Assembly (NCBI RefSeq): GCF_003071345.1
Contig: NZ_QCYK01000002.1
Coordinates: 372,001 to 436,000, forward strand
Source of the DNA: Chitinophaga parva
GTDB lineage: Bacteria; Bacteroidota; Bacteroidia; Chitinophagales; Chitinophagaceae
Reading direction: 5' to 3'
DNA: 64,000 nucleotides
Notes under the pieces: generated by a model
What the model was told of the DNA's origin: nothing
What the model saw: the letters and a program-made list of their open reading frames with translations, nothing else
Database searches by the model: none
Shown here: positions 31,510-40,641 of the stretch, one piece after another
Layout: every line of letters begins with the position of its first letter
How positions within the stretch are numbered: the stretch's first letter is position 1
Made by a program: the position numbers and the translations under genes

Positions 31510-31977
31510 TTATTTTATAAATGCCATCCACTTGGTGCGTCCGTGCTTGCCAGATGTATGGCCAAACAGGGGGCTACCTGGTATAACAGCCAGTACCTGG
31601 TTCAATGTGATTTGAAATTCGTTCCACTTAAAGATTAGGGTGCCATTCGGCCTCAAGACCCGCATGCATTCCAGCCATCCATCGCGGATATCGGTCTCCC
31701 AGGTGGAAAATAGCACCCCGTAGCTCTGGGCCATTACTGACTTTCCGCCGAGTTCTTTTAGGTGTGGGGGATCGAACACCACCAGGTGGAAACTTTCATC
31801 GGGAAACGGCAGGCTCCGGAAGTCGGCCACCACATCAGGCCGGACTTGGAGCATCCTTCCATCGAACAAGGTGATATCCTCATCGCGGAAATCAGTGTAT
31901 ACGGTATCAGGGTGCTTTTTATTGAACCACATTTTTTTGCTGCCTGCGGTCACGTCCAATATCCTTTTCCTTTTCAT
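31510..31977 (-). CDS. Phage SAM-dependent methyltransferase
   Basis: The 155-aa protein has a class I fold in short form: motif I ILDVTAGSKKMWF (6-18), acidic motif YTDFRDED (27-34) and catalytic VVFDPPHL (66-73, Asp69-Pro-Pro-His). DPPH resembles the DPPY of amino-methyltransferases. Such small enzymes occur in many phages next to replication genes and may modify DNA or RNA bases to avoid restriction. The substrate is unknown. Confidence 0.75.
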   Translation of the reverse strand: MKRKRILDVTAGSKKMWFNKKHPDTVYTDFRDEDITLFDGRMLQVRPDVVADFRSLPFPDESFHLVVFDPPHLKELGGKSVMAQSYGVLFSTWETDIRDGWLECMRVLRPNGTLIFKWNEFQITLNQVLAVIPGSPLFGHTSGKHGRTKWMAFIK

Positions 31978-32007
31978 ACTATTCTACCGGCTGCCGGCCG
32001 GCGCGGG

Positions 32008-32571
32008 TTATTTGGTAATGGAGGAAAGGAACTTTTCAGCTGCATCCTTAAAATTTTCAAGCATGTCTCCATCGAAGTATTCAACACATTGCCTTAAAAA
32101 ATGAGAACATTCATCCAGCTGCGCCTTCACCTGTTGCAGTTCCTGCTGTAACCTCTCGTTTTCCGCCTTCATTTCGCACAGCGCGGTAACGCGGCTACGG
32201 CCCAATTCAACTGGTATATTTTCGTCTACCCAGTCAAACAGCGGATGGAACAGTTGAATTTGCTCTTGTTTCCACCGCTTCAACTGTTCGTTTTCCTGCC
32301 GCAGCTGCGCGGTCTGCTGGTCGGCGTACTGCCGCATGATATGTGGGATGTCGTCGTAGGGCAAGTATGTACCGTGGTGTTGCTTTAAAAATTCTTCTGC
32401 CGTGATCGGCTTTTGCTGTTCGTTATTTCCTGGCTTCGATTTCATGGATTCCACAACTCGTATAATATCTATCATCTGCGATTCCAAAAGTATTAATCCA
32501 TGTTCCTGTTCCATCAGGTTGAAGAGGGGCTGATAATATGCTCCGGGGCATGACTGCTGTTCGTTGCTCAT
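32008..32571 (-). CDS. Coiled-coil hypothetical protein
   Basis: 187 aa. Residues ~70-110 and ~130-165 form coiled coils (LRQENEQLKRWKQEQIQL; AENERLQQELQQVKAQLDEC). The N-terminus is helical with a Pro-Gly patch. It overlaps the 91-aa gene's stop by 4 nt. It could be a structural partner of the replication or modification proteins; no motif is present. Confidence 0.55.
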   Translation of the reverse strand: MSNEQQSCPGAYYQPLFNLMEQEHGLILLESQMIDIIRVVESMKSKPGNNEQQKPITAEEFLKQHHGTYLPYDDIPHIMRQYADQQTAQLRQENEQLKRWKQEQIQLFHPLFDWVDENIPVELGRSRVTALCEMKAENERLQQELQQVKAQLDECSHFLRQCVEYFDGDMLENFKDAAEKFLSSITK

Positions 32572-32843
32572 TTGCTTTCATTTTGCCGTTCGTTCAATGC
32601 TTTTTCGAGGGCTTCGGCCGCCTTCACAGACTCCCTGGCATATTCGTCTAAAACATGCACAGGAGGGAAACTGTTAAAAGCTGAAAGGTGTGCCGCCATG
32701 AACTGCGCGGCCCACTTCTCGCGCTTCGTTTCGCCATTTTGCCAAGAGGACTTAAAGAATCCTTCTCCAGAAAGTGTCCTTCTTTCTGCTGGATCCGGTT
32801 GTTTGTTTAAAGGATTTGCAGGATGATTGATGTCTGTTTGCAT
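32568..32843 (-). CDS. Hypothetical phage protein, 91 aa
   Basis: Starts at ATG 32843, 9 nt after the DnaB stop. The product is hydrophilic (REKWAAQFMAAHLSAFNSFP) and lacks known motifs. ATGA overlap to the next gene places it in the replication operon. Function unknown. Confidence 0.5.
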   Translation of the reverse strand: MQTDINHPANPLNKQPDPAERRTLSGEGFFKSSWQNGETKREKWAAQFMAAHLSAFNSFPPVHVLDEYARESVKAAEALEKALNERQNESK

Positions 32844-32852
32844 ATGAGTAGT

Positions 32853-34316
32853 TTAAAACGGTAGGTCATCAATGCCATCAGCCGGTGCCGGCGGCACGTC
32901 TATGGAATATCTTTTCTCTGCTTCGCTGAATGGTATGAACCTGGAACTACGCTCGGCATCATTCACCTCCGTGAGGTCATAAAATTTTTGAATAGCCAGG
33001 TTGGTGCGCAGGGCGATGGTGTCCAGCTCCCCGTTACGGTGCTTGGCGATCTTCAGGGAGGCGTCGTTGCGCAGGGCAGGATCCACGTCCTTTGCTTCTT
33101 TGCCGTAGTCAGACCGGTAGAGGAAGAGCACCATATCCGCATCCTGCTCAATAGCGCCCGATTCCCGAAGGTCACTGAGCTGCGGATGCTGGTTGCCTTC
33201 CTTTCGGTTTTCAACGGCGCGTGAGAGCTGGGAGAGGGCAATAACCGGCACGTGCAATTCCTTGGCCATCTGTTTCAGGCCGCGGGATATCCTGGATATC
33301 TCCTGCTCCCGGTTACCACTGCGCTGGTCATCACCGCCGCCCATCAACTGCAGGTAATCTATCACGATCAGGCCTACACCATGGTTTTTAACCAGGCGCC
33401 GGCATTTTGCGCGCAGCTCAAACAGCGTGAGCGCCGGTGTATCATCGATGAATAGGGGAGCGGTGGCGAAGACGGCGCGGCACTCTTCTACCCGGAATAA
33501 CTCGGATTCTGTGAGCTTGCCGCGGGTGATAAACTTCAGTTCTACACCGCTTTCGGCGGAAACTATGCGGTCATTCAATTGCCCGCTGTTCATTTCCATG
33601 CAGAATATGGCTGCGCCGGTGGGCTTTGTTGGATGCAGGGCCGCGTTGCGCACCAGGTTAAGTGCCAGAGCTGTCTTACCCATGGAAGGCCTGGCAGCCA
33701 GGATAATGAGGTCCGTAGGTTGCCATCCGGCGGTGATACGGTCCAGGGAATGGAAACCACTTGGTACACCGGTAATATCCTCTTTCGCCTGCATGCGGGC
33801 CTTGAGCTGGGTTATCTGCTTGTCGAATACGGATATGATATGCTTGCTATCGGTCTTTGCCTTTTCGGCGGATATACCAAAGAGCTTCGCTTCCGTCTTG
33901 TCCAGCAGGTCAAACACGTCGGTGGTATCTTCGTATGCATCCTGTAAGGTCTCAGCCGATATCCGGATCAGATCCCGGGCCATGAACTTCTGGAAAATGA
34001 TGCGGGCATGGGCCTCCAGGTTGGCTGAAGAGACCACATCGTTGGTAAGCTGGCTCACGTAAAAGGGCCCTCCTACGGCATCCAGTTCTCCCATGAAGCG
34101 GAGCTGCTCCACCACAGTCATTATGTCTATGGGTATGCAGGCGGCAGAAAGCCGGATCATGGCTTGGAAGATCTTTTTATTGGCTTCCACGTAGAACACA
34201 TCCGGGTTGGTGAACACGCCGGCTACCAAGTCGAAAACTCCCTTCTCCAGCATGATAGCTCCCAGCACGGCTTCTTCCAGGTCACGGGCCTGCGGCGGCA
34301 CCTTGCCGTAGACCAT
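32853..34316 (-). CDS. dnaB: Replicative DNA helicase, DnaB family
   Basis: The start at ATG 34316 (MVYGKVPPQARDLEEAVLGA) matches the usual DnaB N-terminus and clears the upstream gene; a longer in-frame ATG at 34415 would overlap it by 89 nt. Residues ~1-110 are the DnaG-binding N-domain. LAARPSMGKTALAL is the Walker A, LIVIDYLQLM the Walker B, and ALSQLSRAVENR the H4 loop. It unwinds DNA at the phage fork. The C-terminus ends DGIDDLPF, an acidic tip typical of phage DnaB. Length about 487 aa. Confidence 0.93.
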   Translation of the reverse strand: MVYGKVPPQARDLEEAVLGAIMLEKGVFDLVAGVFTNPDVFYVEANKKIFQAMIRLSAACIPIDIMTVVEQLRFMGELDAVGGPFYVSQLTNDVVSSANLEAHARIIFQKFMARDLIRISAETLQDAYEDTTDVFDLLDKTEAKLFGISAEKAKTDSKHIISVFDKQITQLKARMQAKEDITGVPSGFHSLDRITAGWQPTDLIILAARPSMGKTALALNLVRNAALHPTKPTGAAIFCMEMNSGQLNDRIVSAESGVELKFITRGKLTESELFRVEECRAVFATAPLFIDDTPALTLFELRAKCRRLVKNHGVGLIVIDYLQLMGGGDDQRSGNREQEISRISRGLKQMAKELHVPVIALSQLSRAVENRKEGNQHPQLSDLRESGAIEQDADMVLFLYRSDYGKEAKDVDPALRNDASLKIAKHRNGELDTIALRTNLAIQKFYDLTEVNDAERSSRFIPFSEAEKRYSIDVPPAPADGIDDLPF

Positions 34317-34326
34317 GTTGGTTAGA

Positions 34327-35226
34327 TCAGCGTTCTGGCGGCCTGAGTGTATGTTCTTCTTGCTTTTTCCTTTCTGCCAGGTACTGTTCTGTTGATTTCG
34401 CAGGTCCAGGTCCATTTTTAACGGGTATTTCTTGGTTATAGTCTCGTTTTGACCAGTTGATGATCGTCAGGTAAACGCTTCTGTTTTTTCGCAGCAGCGG
34501 CTCGTAATTGTGCATGCTTAGCAGCAGGTTTTTAAGCTGGTCCTTGCTTACTTTTTGGTGAAGGGCCACATACTGCTGCAGGGTAAGCTGTTCTTTCATC
34601 TGTGCCACGCGGGGAGCGTTGGTCTTTATCCAGTCCTGAAAGGCCTTGAATTTATCCAAAGTACCAGTAGGCACACCCACAGGCACGTCAGTGCCGGTAT
34701 TTATTTCTTCTTTCTTTACTTTATTCTCTATATTAGTTTTGTCCCCCTGCTGTCCCCCCGGTGTCCCTCGCTTGTCCCCTTTGCTGTCCTTTTCACTGTC
34801 CTCTCTGTTTGATGAAATGTAGTGCTGTGTTGTGTTTGCGTGTCCTTTTTGCTGTCCTTTTTGCTGTCCTGAACCGTTATAGACGGAATAATTTACCAGT
34901 GAAAGGATCGTGATGCCGTTTACGGCCAGTCGGCATATCATGCCCTCACGTTCAAGGAGTAGTAGGAAATCGTCCACCTTGTTCTTACTCCATTTCCATC
35001 GCTCAGCCAAGTATCGTAGGGAAGCTGGTAACTGTCCCTTTGTCCAAGAAACCAGCTTCCCGCCTATCAGCTCAGTGGCCTCCGATTCTTCAAATCTTGC
35101 GCTGACGCAAAGGTCCAGCCAAGCTTCCGACTTCGAGAACGTCCGTTCTTCCTTCCAAAATGCATGGTTAAAGAACTTACGATTGATAGGTATAAAATTG
35201 CTGAGTGTATCGTCTTTCCGCTTCAT
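34327..35226 (-). CDS. Phage replication initiator / helicase loader with winged helix
   Basis: A 299-aa protein. Residues ~1-110 form a winged-helix domain (GQLPASLRYLAERWKWSKNK). A low-complexity linker follows, with tandem QQKGQQKG and Gly/Lys/Glu-rich sequence (~118-180). The C-terminal ~110 residues are a helical domain with LTIINWSKRDY, typical of DnaD/DnaB-loader-like phage proteins. It lies 10 nt upstream of dnaB, which supports a helicase-loading role. The linker codon repeats suggest slippage expansion. Confidence 0.7.
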   Translation of the reverse strand: MKRKDDTLSNFIPINRKFFNHAFWKEERTFSKSEAWLDLCVSARFEESEATELIGGKLVSWTKGQLPASLRYLAERWKWSKNKVDDFLLLLEREGMICRLAVNGITILSLVNYSVYNGSGQQKGQQKGHANTTQHYISSNREDSEKDSKGDKRGTPGGQQGDKTNIENKVKKEEINTGTDVPVGVPTGTLDKFKAFQDWIKTNAPRVAQMKEQLTLQQYVALHQKVSKDQLKNLLLSMHNYEPLLRKNRSVYLTIINWSKRDYNQEIPVKNGPGPAKSTEQYLAERKKQEEHTLRPPER

Positions 35227-35423
35227 TAAAACAACTGCTGCTGTGGTGATATCTGTTCTTCGTTCTGTTTGGCCAGCAGCTTATCCAACTGCCGTTCGTG
35301 GTATCTGGCCTTTTCCAGGTCCGAACTGGCGCGGTGTTGGAAGTACCGCTTTTGATATTTCCGGACCTCTGTGGCCTGGTGAACCAGTGATCTATACCTG
35401 GCTTCAAGTGTTGCCTGATCCAT
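35226..35423 (-). CDS. Small helical protein, 65 aa
   Basis: The product is a charged two-helix protein (MDQATLEARYRSLVHQATEV ... ARYHERQLDKLLAKQNEEQI). The stop overlaps the next start by one base. It resembles short phage accessory helices. No function known. Confidence 0.5.
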   Translation of the reverse strand: MDQATLEARYRSLVHQATEVRKYQKRYFQHRASSDLEKARYHERQLDKLLAKQNEEQISPQQQLF

Positions 35424-35439
35424 ATGGTAATATTGACTG

Positions 35440-35805
35440 TTAGGAGAGAAGCTGGAATCCGGTGGCGCTGGCTTCCGCCTGCTGGTGTACCACCCGGTTT
35501 AACGCTGCCCAACTGGTGCGCAGTTTGGGATCATCGTCCTTTTCCGGTTTCATGTTTTTATGATGTGCAGCCATCAGAGTAGTGAGGCCATGGGAACCAT
35601 AGTGCTCGGGCTTTGTCTGGGCCTTCCGGAGGAAGATATCCAGCTCACCCTGGTACAGGGGAGAGCCATAGACGTCCAGCGGAACAGGACCATGTTGCAG
35701 GTCGTCCGGATCATCAGTCCACCACAATGTATGAGCAGAATAATACACCGTGGTGCTGCCTGTTTTCTTTACCTGCTGGAGCGTGATGTTTTTTTCTATA
35801 CGCAT
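35440..35805 (-). CDS. Hypothetical phage protein, 121 aa
   Basis: Product MRIEKNITLQQVKKTGSTTV... The first half is beta-rich (VYYSAHTLWWTDDPDDLQHG) and the second half is a basic helix with MAAHHKNMKPEKDDDPK. It begins 3 nt after the SNF2 gene ends. No motif is recognised. Confidence 0.5.
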   Translation of the reverse strand: MRIEKNITLQQVKKTGSTTVYYSAHTLWWTDDPDDLQHGPVPLDVYGSPLYQGELDIFLRKAQTKPEHYGSHGLTTLMAAHHKNMKPEKDDDPKLRTSWAALNRVVHQQAEASATGFQLLS

Positions 35806-35808
35806 ACT

Positions 35809-37479
35809 TTAAATGTTGAAAAGGTTAAGCATTTTGTCTACCATGGCCATTTCCATAGTATCTGTGGCGCCGGTGATGGCATTACCAACAGTCTTTTTTT
35901 CCTGGATGATTTCGAACAGCCGTTCGTCGATTGTGTCACCTCCCAGGAAGTAGGTGCACATCACATTGTTGGTTTGCCCGATGCGGTGTGCACGGTCCTC
36001 ACATTGCACGCAGTCCGCGTATGTCCAGGGGTACTCAACGAAGGCCACGCGGCTGGAAGCGGTGAGGGTAATGCCCACGCCGGCTGCTTTGATGTTACAG
36101 ATGATGAGCTGGCATTTGGGATCCTGCTGGAAAGAGTCAATGGAACGCTGGCGGGATACCATGTCGTCACGGCCGGTGATGGTTACCGCATGGGGGAAGA
36201 GCTCTTTTAACTTATCAACTATCTGGTGCAGGCTACAGAACAGGATGAGCTTTTCGCCGGCATCCAGGATCTCCTGGGTGAATTCCTGTACCTCGTTCAT
36301 CTTGCCCAGGGCGGAGATCTGTTTGAGCTTTCCCATCTGCACCATGATCTCACCCTTCATCTTTCGGGCGATTTCCCGGTCATCGCAGCCGTTATCCTTC
36401 AAGAACTGCATGAAGTTGTTTTTAGCGCGGTTATACTCGATGCGGGTAGTGATATCGCACACGATGGTCTGGCGCTGTTTTTCTGGCAAGTCCTTGGCCA
36501 CGTCCTTCTTTTCCCGGCGGAAGAAGCAGTACTTATTCAGCAGGAAGTTGAGTTCTTTTAGGTTGCTGGCACCACGGCCACCCTCACAGAACCGGTCCAG
36601 AAAGTCCTTTCGGCCACCGAACGTACCGGCGTGGTTCATTATGGCCAGTTGTGGAAATAGGTCGATTGGTTTGTTCACAACCGGCGTACCAGATAGAAGC
36701 AGGACGTTTTCTTTGCCGTGGCACATGCGCAGCACCAGCTTGGCCTGCATCGTGCTGGCGTCCTTGCACCGGTGGCTCTCATCCACGATGACTGACTTGA
36801 ATAGGGAGATCGTGCTGCGCATTTCAATTTCTTTGGCCAGCAGGCGCTCTCCTTTCTGTTTGGCAGGCACGCTGGTCACGAAATACTTTTTCAAGCTCTC
36901 GTAATTGGTAATGAACACATCGGACATGCCGGCATTCCAGTAGGTATGCCAGGTTGTTTTTACCTTGTCCTCGAGGATCATTGCGCGCTTATTGGAGAAC
37001 TTCTCCCATTCACGCTTCCAGTTCATCTTAGTGGACGACGGGCAGATCACCAGGCAGGGGAAAGAAGCCTGCTTTAAAGCAGCCTCAATACCAACCACAA
37101 TGCCTATGCTTTGGAGTGTCTTACCCAGGCCCTGCTCATCACCCACCAGGAGGCGCCGTAGTTGCATGCCGCGGGCAATGCCTTGGCGCTGGTAAGGGCG
37201 CAGGTCTGCCTTCAGGGGCAGCTCCACTTCCAGATCGGGCATGGGGGCAATCTCACCAACCTGCTCGGGAGCCAACATAGCAGCAAGCCGAATGTTTGCA
37301 TGGTGTGTCTTCCGGAGCTCGTACACGGCATTGCGGGCATGTCCAGGTATAATCCATACCTTCTTTACCGGGTTCCAGCGGCGATCTGGCAGAGCTTTTA
37401 CGGCCTGCGTATTGCGCTTGAACCATTGGTTAAAGCCGATGCTGATGTGAAATTCAGAAGGATGTTCTATAATGTCCAT
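35809..37479 (-). CDS. SNF2-family DNA translocase/helicase
   Basis: 556 aa. An N-terminal HARP-like domain (~8-60, FNQWFKRNTQAVKALPDRRW) precedes a RecA pair: Walker A GDEQGLGKT (113-121), DESH box in VIVDESHRCKD (~235), SGTPVVNKP motif III, ITGRDDMVSRQRSIDSF, and motif VI CEDRAHRIGQT. This is the SMARCAL1-like phage group that remodels branched or annealed DNA. Placement among recombination genes fits fork repair in phage replication. Confidence 0.88.
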   Translation of the reverse strand: MDIIEHPSEFHISIGFNQWFKRNTQAVKALPDRRWNPVKKVWIIPGHARNAVYELRKTHHANIRLAAMLAPEQVGEIAPMPDLEVELPLKADLRPYQRQGIARGMQLRRLLVGDEQGLGKTLQSIGIVVGIEAALKQASFPCLVICPSSTKMNWKREWEKFSNKRAMILEDKVKTTWHTYWNAGMSDVFITNYESLKKYFVTSVPAKQKGERLLAKEIEMRSTISLFKSVIVDESHRCKDASTMQAKLVLRMCHGKENVLLLSGTPVVNKPIDLFPQLAIMNHAGTFGGRKDFLDRFCEGGRGASNLKELNFLLNKYCFFRREKKDVAKDLPEKQRQTIVCDITTRIEYNRAKNNFMQFLKDNGCDDREIARKMKGEIMVQMGKLKQISALGKMNEVQEFTQEILDAGEKLILFCSLHQIVDKLKELFPHAVTITGRDDMVSRQRSIDSFQQDPKCQLIICNIKAAGVGITLTASSRVAFVEYPWTYADCVQCEDRAHRIGQTNNVMCTYFLGGDTIDERLFEIIQEKKTVGNAITGATDTMEMAMVDKMLNLFNI

Positions 37480-37480
37480 G

Positions 37481-37786
37481 TCAGGTGTCTGGTAATTTTG
37501 GTTCTCTTGCTATTTCTTCTGCGTCCAGTACTTCAATGAAGCGGATAGCCATAGCGGCTGTTTGTACGGCTTCCCTGCGCATGGCGGCCCGTTGATCAGT
37601 GAGTGACAGTCCTGCCTTTCCAGGTTCATACTTCGCCTGCAGTGCGTCCTTTAACAACTCCCCTGCCCCTTCCGCCACGATCGCTGCCCGGGCGACGATG
37701 TGATCGGGCCATCCTGGATGGATTTTTTTTGCTGACCGTAGCTCCTTCAGCACGTCATCCAGGATACCCGCTTTCACGCGGCTCAT
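37481..37786 (-). CDS. Hypothetical helical phage protein, 101 aa
   Basis: An all-helical product (ILDDVLKELRSAKKIHPGWP ... RREAVQTAAMAIRFIEVLDA). The W-P-D-H-I-V-A-R-A-A-I-V-A-E-E/A-G-E phrase recurs in phage proteins of unknown function. It overlaps the upstream gene by 4 nt and ends 2 nt before the SNF2 gene. Confidence 0.6.
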   Translation of the reverse strand: MSRVKAGILDDVLKELRSAKKIHPGWPDHIVARAAIVAEGAGELLKDALQAKYEPGKAGLSLTDQRAAMRREAVQTAAMAIRFIEVLDAEEIAREPKLPDT

Positions 37787-38433
37787 AAGTCCTCCCCATC
37801 TTCAAAGCCGCCGAAATCCATTTCCATTTGGCGCTGGGGGGCCTGCTTACCTGAATTGTATTCTTCAATCTCGGTGACCAGGTCAAACACCGCGATGTGC
37901 AGCTCATTGGTAAAAGCATACTCAGACTTCCAACGCACAACGGGGGTCTGCAGGCTTACCAGCTCGCCGGTTGACAGCCTCTTACTGCCGGTGAGGATCA
38001 CACCTTCATTTTCCCCGGTGCCAGATATTTGGAAGGCGGTAACATGGAAGCGGTTCAACCGTACGGCCAGCGGATCCTGGTCGGATTCTGTGAGGTCAGG
38101 ATCTGCATCCCAAACAGGCAGGTCGTCGATGTCCGGGATTTCGTCTGGGCGGATTTCCTCGCAGACTACTGCCAGGTGTACGTTCAGCTTGGAAAAGGCA
38201 CGTGGAAGGTCTTCGTGCATAGGCACTTCGCTCTTTACACCAATCTTATTTTTTGTGTTTTCTGCCACGGTGTGCAGGTACTCGTAATGACAGAAGATGC
38301 CGCTCAGCTTCCCGCTGCGCACCTCGATGGCCTTTGCTTCCTGGTTGGCCCGTTCAATGCGTTCTAAGCCCAGGCGGGTGCTGTCGGAGAGGAACTTGCC
38401 TCCCGGATCGCTTACTTTTCTTTTTCTACCCAT
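37783..38433 (-). CDS. Phage protein with acidic C-terminal tail (possible DNA-binding factor)
   Basis: The 216-aa protein has a basic beginning (MGRKRKVSDPGGKFLSDS), a beta-rich centre (KLNVHLAVVCEEIRPDEIPD; VILTGSKRLSTGELVSLQTP) and a tail ending MEMDFGGFEDGEDL. A beta-domain plus an acidic, Phe-containing tail is the plan of single-stranded DNA-binding proteins, but I cannot confirm an OB fold. No other SSB candidate was seen in this early region. Confidence 0.5.
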   Translation of the reverse strand: MGRKRKVSDPGGKFLSDSTRLGLERIERANQEAKAIEVRSGKLSGIFCHYEYLHTVAENTKNKIGVKSEVPMHEDLPRAFSKLNVHLAVVCEEIRPDEIPDIDDLPVWDADPDLTESDQDPLAVRLNRFHVTAFQISGTGENEGVILTGSKRLSTGELVSLQTPVVRWKSEYAFTNELHIAVFDLVTEIEEYNSGKQAPQRQMEMDFGGFEDGEDL

Positions 38434-38642
38434 GTTTTAAGTGTTATGATTGAAAGATTGATAATAAATTCTGTCCTGACTGGAAAGCGTCTGCCATTGA
38501 GCTCCACGATCCACACATTGCCGTGATAAGCAACCGGGGTAACGATATCGCCCACAGCAGCATATTGTTCCGGGTGTCCGCCATTATGGAAGCAGCTATG
38601 CTGAGATTCTGATATTGCGTATATCGTCAAAGAGGTATGCAT
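38412..38642 (-). CDS. Small hypothetical protein, 76 aa
   Basis: The best ATG is 38642 (MHTSLTIYAISESQHSCFHN), overlapping the nuclease stop by 47 nt; a non-ATG start further in is possible. The core (YAAVGDIVTPVAYHGNVWIV) looks like a small SH3-like beta barrel. It overlaps the next gene by 22 nt. Function unknown. Confidence 0.5.
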   Translation of the reverse strand: MHTSLTIYAISESQHSCFHNGGHPEQYAAVGDIVTPVAYHGNVWIVELNGRRFPVRTEFIINLSIITLKTWVEKEK

Positions 38643-39261
38643 GTTTGAAAGCCAGTTCCTGGTATTTGTCTCTGCCGGATTTATACAGGTCTGAACCACG
38701 CTTCACCGGCACTTTGAATACTTTGAAGTTCACCTTACTAATGCCTATGAGCATGTCGTTGCTCCGTTCTTCGATATCCAGATACCAGGCGCGCTGGCGG
38801 TCGTAGTCGAAATATCGCACGGCATCCTCGAACTGCTTTTGCGAGGTAGCAGTGGTGCTTTTTATATCACCTGACATGTCGTACTCGTCGATGAACAAAT
38901 CCCACTTGCATCTGACATCCAGAGAGAATGAAAACCGGCTATAGTCGATGCCGAAATTCTGCCTGATGCTTACCTTCTGGAAAGAAGACCGCTTTGCCAT
39001 CATTGCGCAGAGTGGATCCCTATAGAAAGCCTTTTTCATCAGTTCAGCACGTTCAAAGTCTTCCCTGGTATATTGCTCACCGGCGCAGGAGAAGCGGAAA
39101 TAATCCACCTTATGAGGCTCAGTGATCATGCAGTCGATCAGTGTGCCGAACTTATAAGCCTGTTCCAGGTCGTAAATAATACCCTGTGGCTGCCAGTACT
39201 TCTTTATCATTGACAGGTCGCTGTTGGATACCTCCGGGCGGCCGTAGTAAGGGTCTTTCAT
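38596..39261 (-). CDS. RecE-like PD-(D/E)XK exonuclease
   Basis: Start ATG 39261 (MKDPYYGRPEVSNSDLSMIK), just past the coiled-coil gene's TAG; an earlier ATG would overlap it. Of 221 aa, the nuclease core is seen at CKWDLFIDEYDMSGDIKSTT, where the second and third Asp and the I-K form PD-(D/E)XK motifs II-III. YFDYDRQRAWYLDI gives the Q-x-x-x-Y motif. This is the Cas4/RecE/DUF3799 group, which degrades 5' strands to expose single strands for RecT. The neighbours (coiled coil and RecT) complete the pathway. Confidence 0.75.
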   Translation of the reverse strand: MKDPYYGRPEVSNSDLSMIKKYWQPQGIIYDLEQAYKFGTLIDCMITEPHKVDYFRFSCAGEQYTREDFERAELMKKAFYRDPLCAMMAKRSSFQKVSIRQNFGIDYSRFSFSLDVRCKWDLFIDEYDMSGDIKSTTATSQKQFEDAVRYFDYDRQRAWYLDIEERSNDMLIGISKVNFKVFKVPVKRGSDLYKSGRDKYQELAFKHAYLFDDIRNIRISA

Positions 39262-39262
39262 G

Positions 39263-40624
39263 CTACTTAACTGCTTTGCGATTAACTGCCTTGTAAGTGG
39301 GTACATATTGCAGGAACTTGCTTTCAATCACAGTACTGTTCTTATGGGCCTGCTTTTCGCAGTAGGCCTTCATTTGATCCATCTTTGTATTTCCAATCTT
39401 GTCAATACCCAGGCCTTTGCCTTCGTTTTCAAACCAGAATTGAAAGATCTGAACGTAGCCGGCAGCATGCAGTACTTTGATCTCAAAGCCCTGCCGAGTC
39501 TCCGGCGCCTCAGCCCCTTCGGCCAGGCTGGCCTCAGCATCGAAGAGCGCCATGGTCTCACCAGCGGCCTTGTTCATTTCAATCTGCTGGGCTGCCTTCT
39601 CTTCTTTTTCTTTGGCTTCCTGGGCCATTCGGGTAGCTTCTTCCTGCTCACGGCGCAGGCGGTCTTCTTCCAGCCGACGCTGTTCAGCCGCCAGTTCCTC
39701 CTGACGTGCCTTCTCAGCAACTGCAGCGGCGCGGGCCTCCTCTTCCAGCTGGCGCTTACGTTCACCTTCTGCTTTGGCGATCTCCTGCTGCCGCAGGCGT
39801 TCAGCTTCAGCAGCGCGAGCCGCTTCTTCCTGGCGTGCCTTCTCTGCAGCAGCCAGGGCTTCCAATTCTGATTTTTTGGATGGGAGACGGTCAATGAACT
39901 GTTGTTTCAGTTCCTCCACCTCGCTGCTGAAAATGGCAGAGAAGTTGGCAAAGAGATCCACTCCAGTGATGATGCCTGCCAGTTCATCGTGGTTATGCTG
40001 AATAGGGCGCAGAGTGGGCTTGAAAGACTGGTAGTGATCCAGGGAGTACAGACAGGGAATATCCGCCAGTTTGCGCTCCTTGTCAGCGAAGTTTTCCAGG
40101 GTGATCTCGTTGAACCCTGTATGCATGCGCTGCTTATACGATAGTAGGTGATCATTGAAGTGCTTATTAAGCTGGGTCTCAACGTCTGCTACCAACTGCA
40201 CTCGCTCACGCTCTTTGGAAGCACGGCGCGCGGCTTCTTCTTGGCGCTGTTTTTCCAGCTCAGCCTGTTCCTTTGCATATTCATTTCTGTGCTGCTGAAG
40301 CTGCGCGGGGATGGTGCCGGCGCCTTTTACATCCAGCTTTGCCTCTTCTGCAGTGAAATACTTTTTCATTTCATCCATCATCTGGGTGATGGGCTTGCGG
40401 GCTTCTTCAATCTCCTTTTTGCGCTGGCCGATCTTTACCAGGTAGTCATTCACCAACTGATCTAGACCAGCATCCAGTTTACCGCCATTTGCATTTATCT
40501 TTCCGAGAATGGCGTTGCCAGCAGTGAGCGCCTTGGAAACTATGCCCTGGTTGGCGAGGAGGATTTCCCCGCCACCGCGGAAAGTTTCAATTGCTTTGTT
40601 GTATATAGTTACTTGTTCAGACAT
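39263..40624 (-). CDS. Long coiled-coil protein between RecE-like and RecT genes
   Basis: 453 aa. N-terminal ~110 residues are helical (IYNKAIETFRGGGEILLANQ). A charged Ala/Glu/Arg-rich coiled coil spans ~255-360 (EAARAAEAERLRQQEIAKAE). The C-terminal 90 residues are a compact domain (FWFENEGKGLGIDKIGNTKM). Its placement between nuclease and annealase suggests a scaffold or regulator for recombination. Homologous positions in other phages carry DUF1351-like proteins; whether this is one cannot be told by eye. Confidence 0.6.
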   Translation of the reverse strand: MSEQVTIYNKAIETFRGGGEILLANQGIVSKALTAGNAILGKINANGGKLDAGLDQLVNDYLVKIGQRKKEIEEARKPITQMMDEMKKYFTAEEAKLDVKGAGTIPAQLQQHRNEYAKEQAELEKQRQEEAARRASKERERVQLVADVETQLNKHFNDHLLSYKQRMHTGFNEITLENFADKERKLADIPCLYSLDHYQSFKPTLRPIQHNHDELAGIITGVDLFANFSAIFSSEVEELKQQFIDRLPSKKSELEALAAAEKARQEEAARAAEAERLRQQEIAKAEGERKRQLEEEARAAAVAEKARQEELAAEQRRLEEDRLRREQEEATRMAQEAKEKEEKAAQQIEMNKAAGETMALFDAEASLAEGAEAPETRQGFEIKVLHAAGYVQIFQFWFENEGKGLGIDKIGNTKMDQMKAYCEKQAHKNSTVIESKFLQYVPTYKAVNRKAVK

Positions 40625-40641
40625 TGATAAGGGATTAGGGG

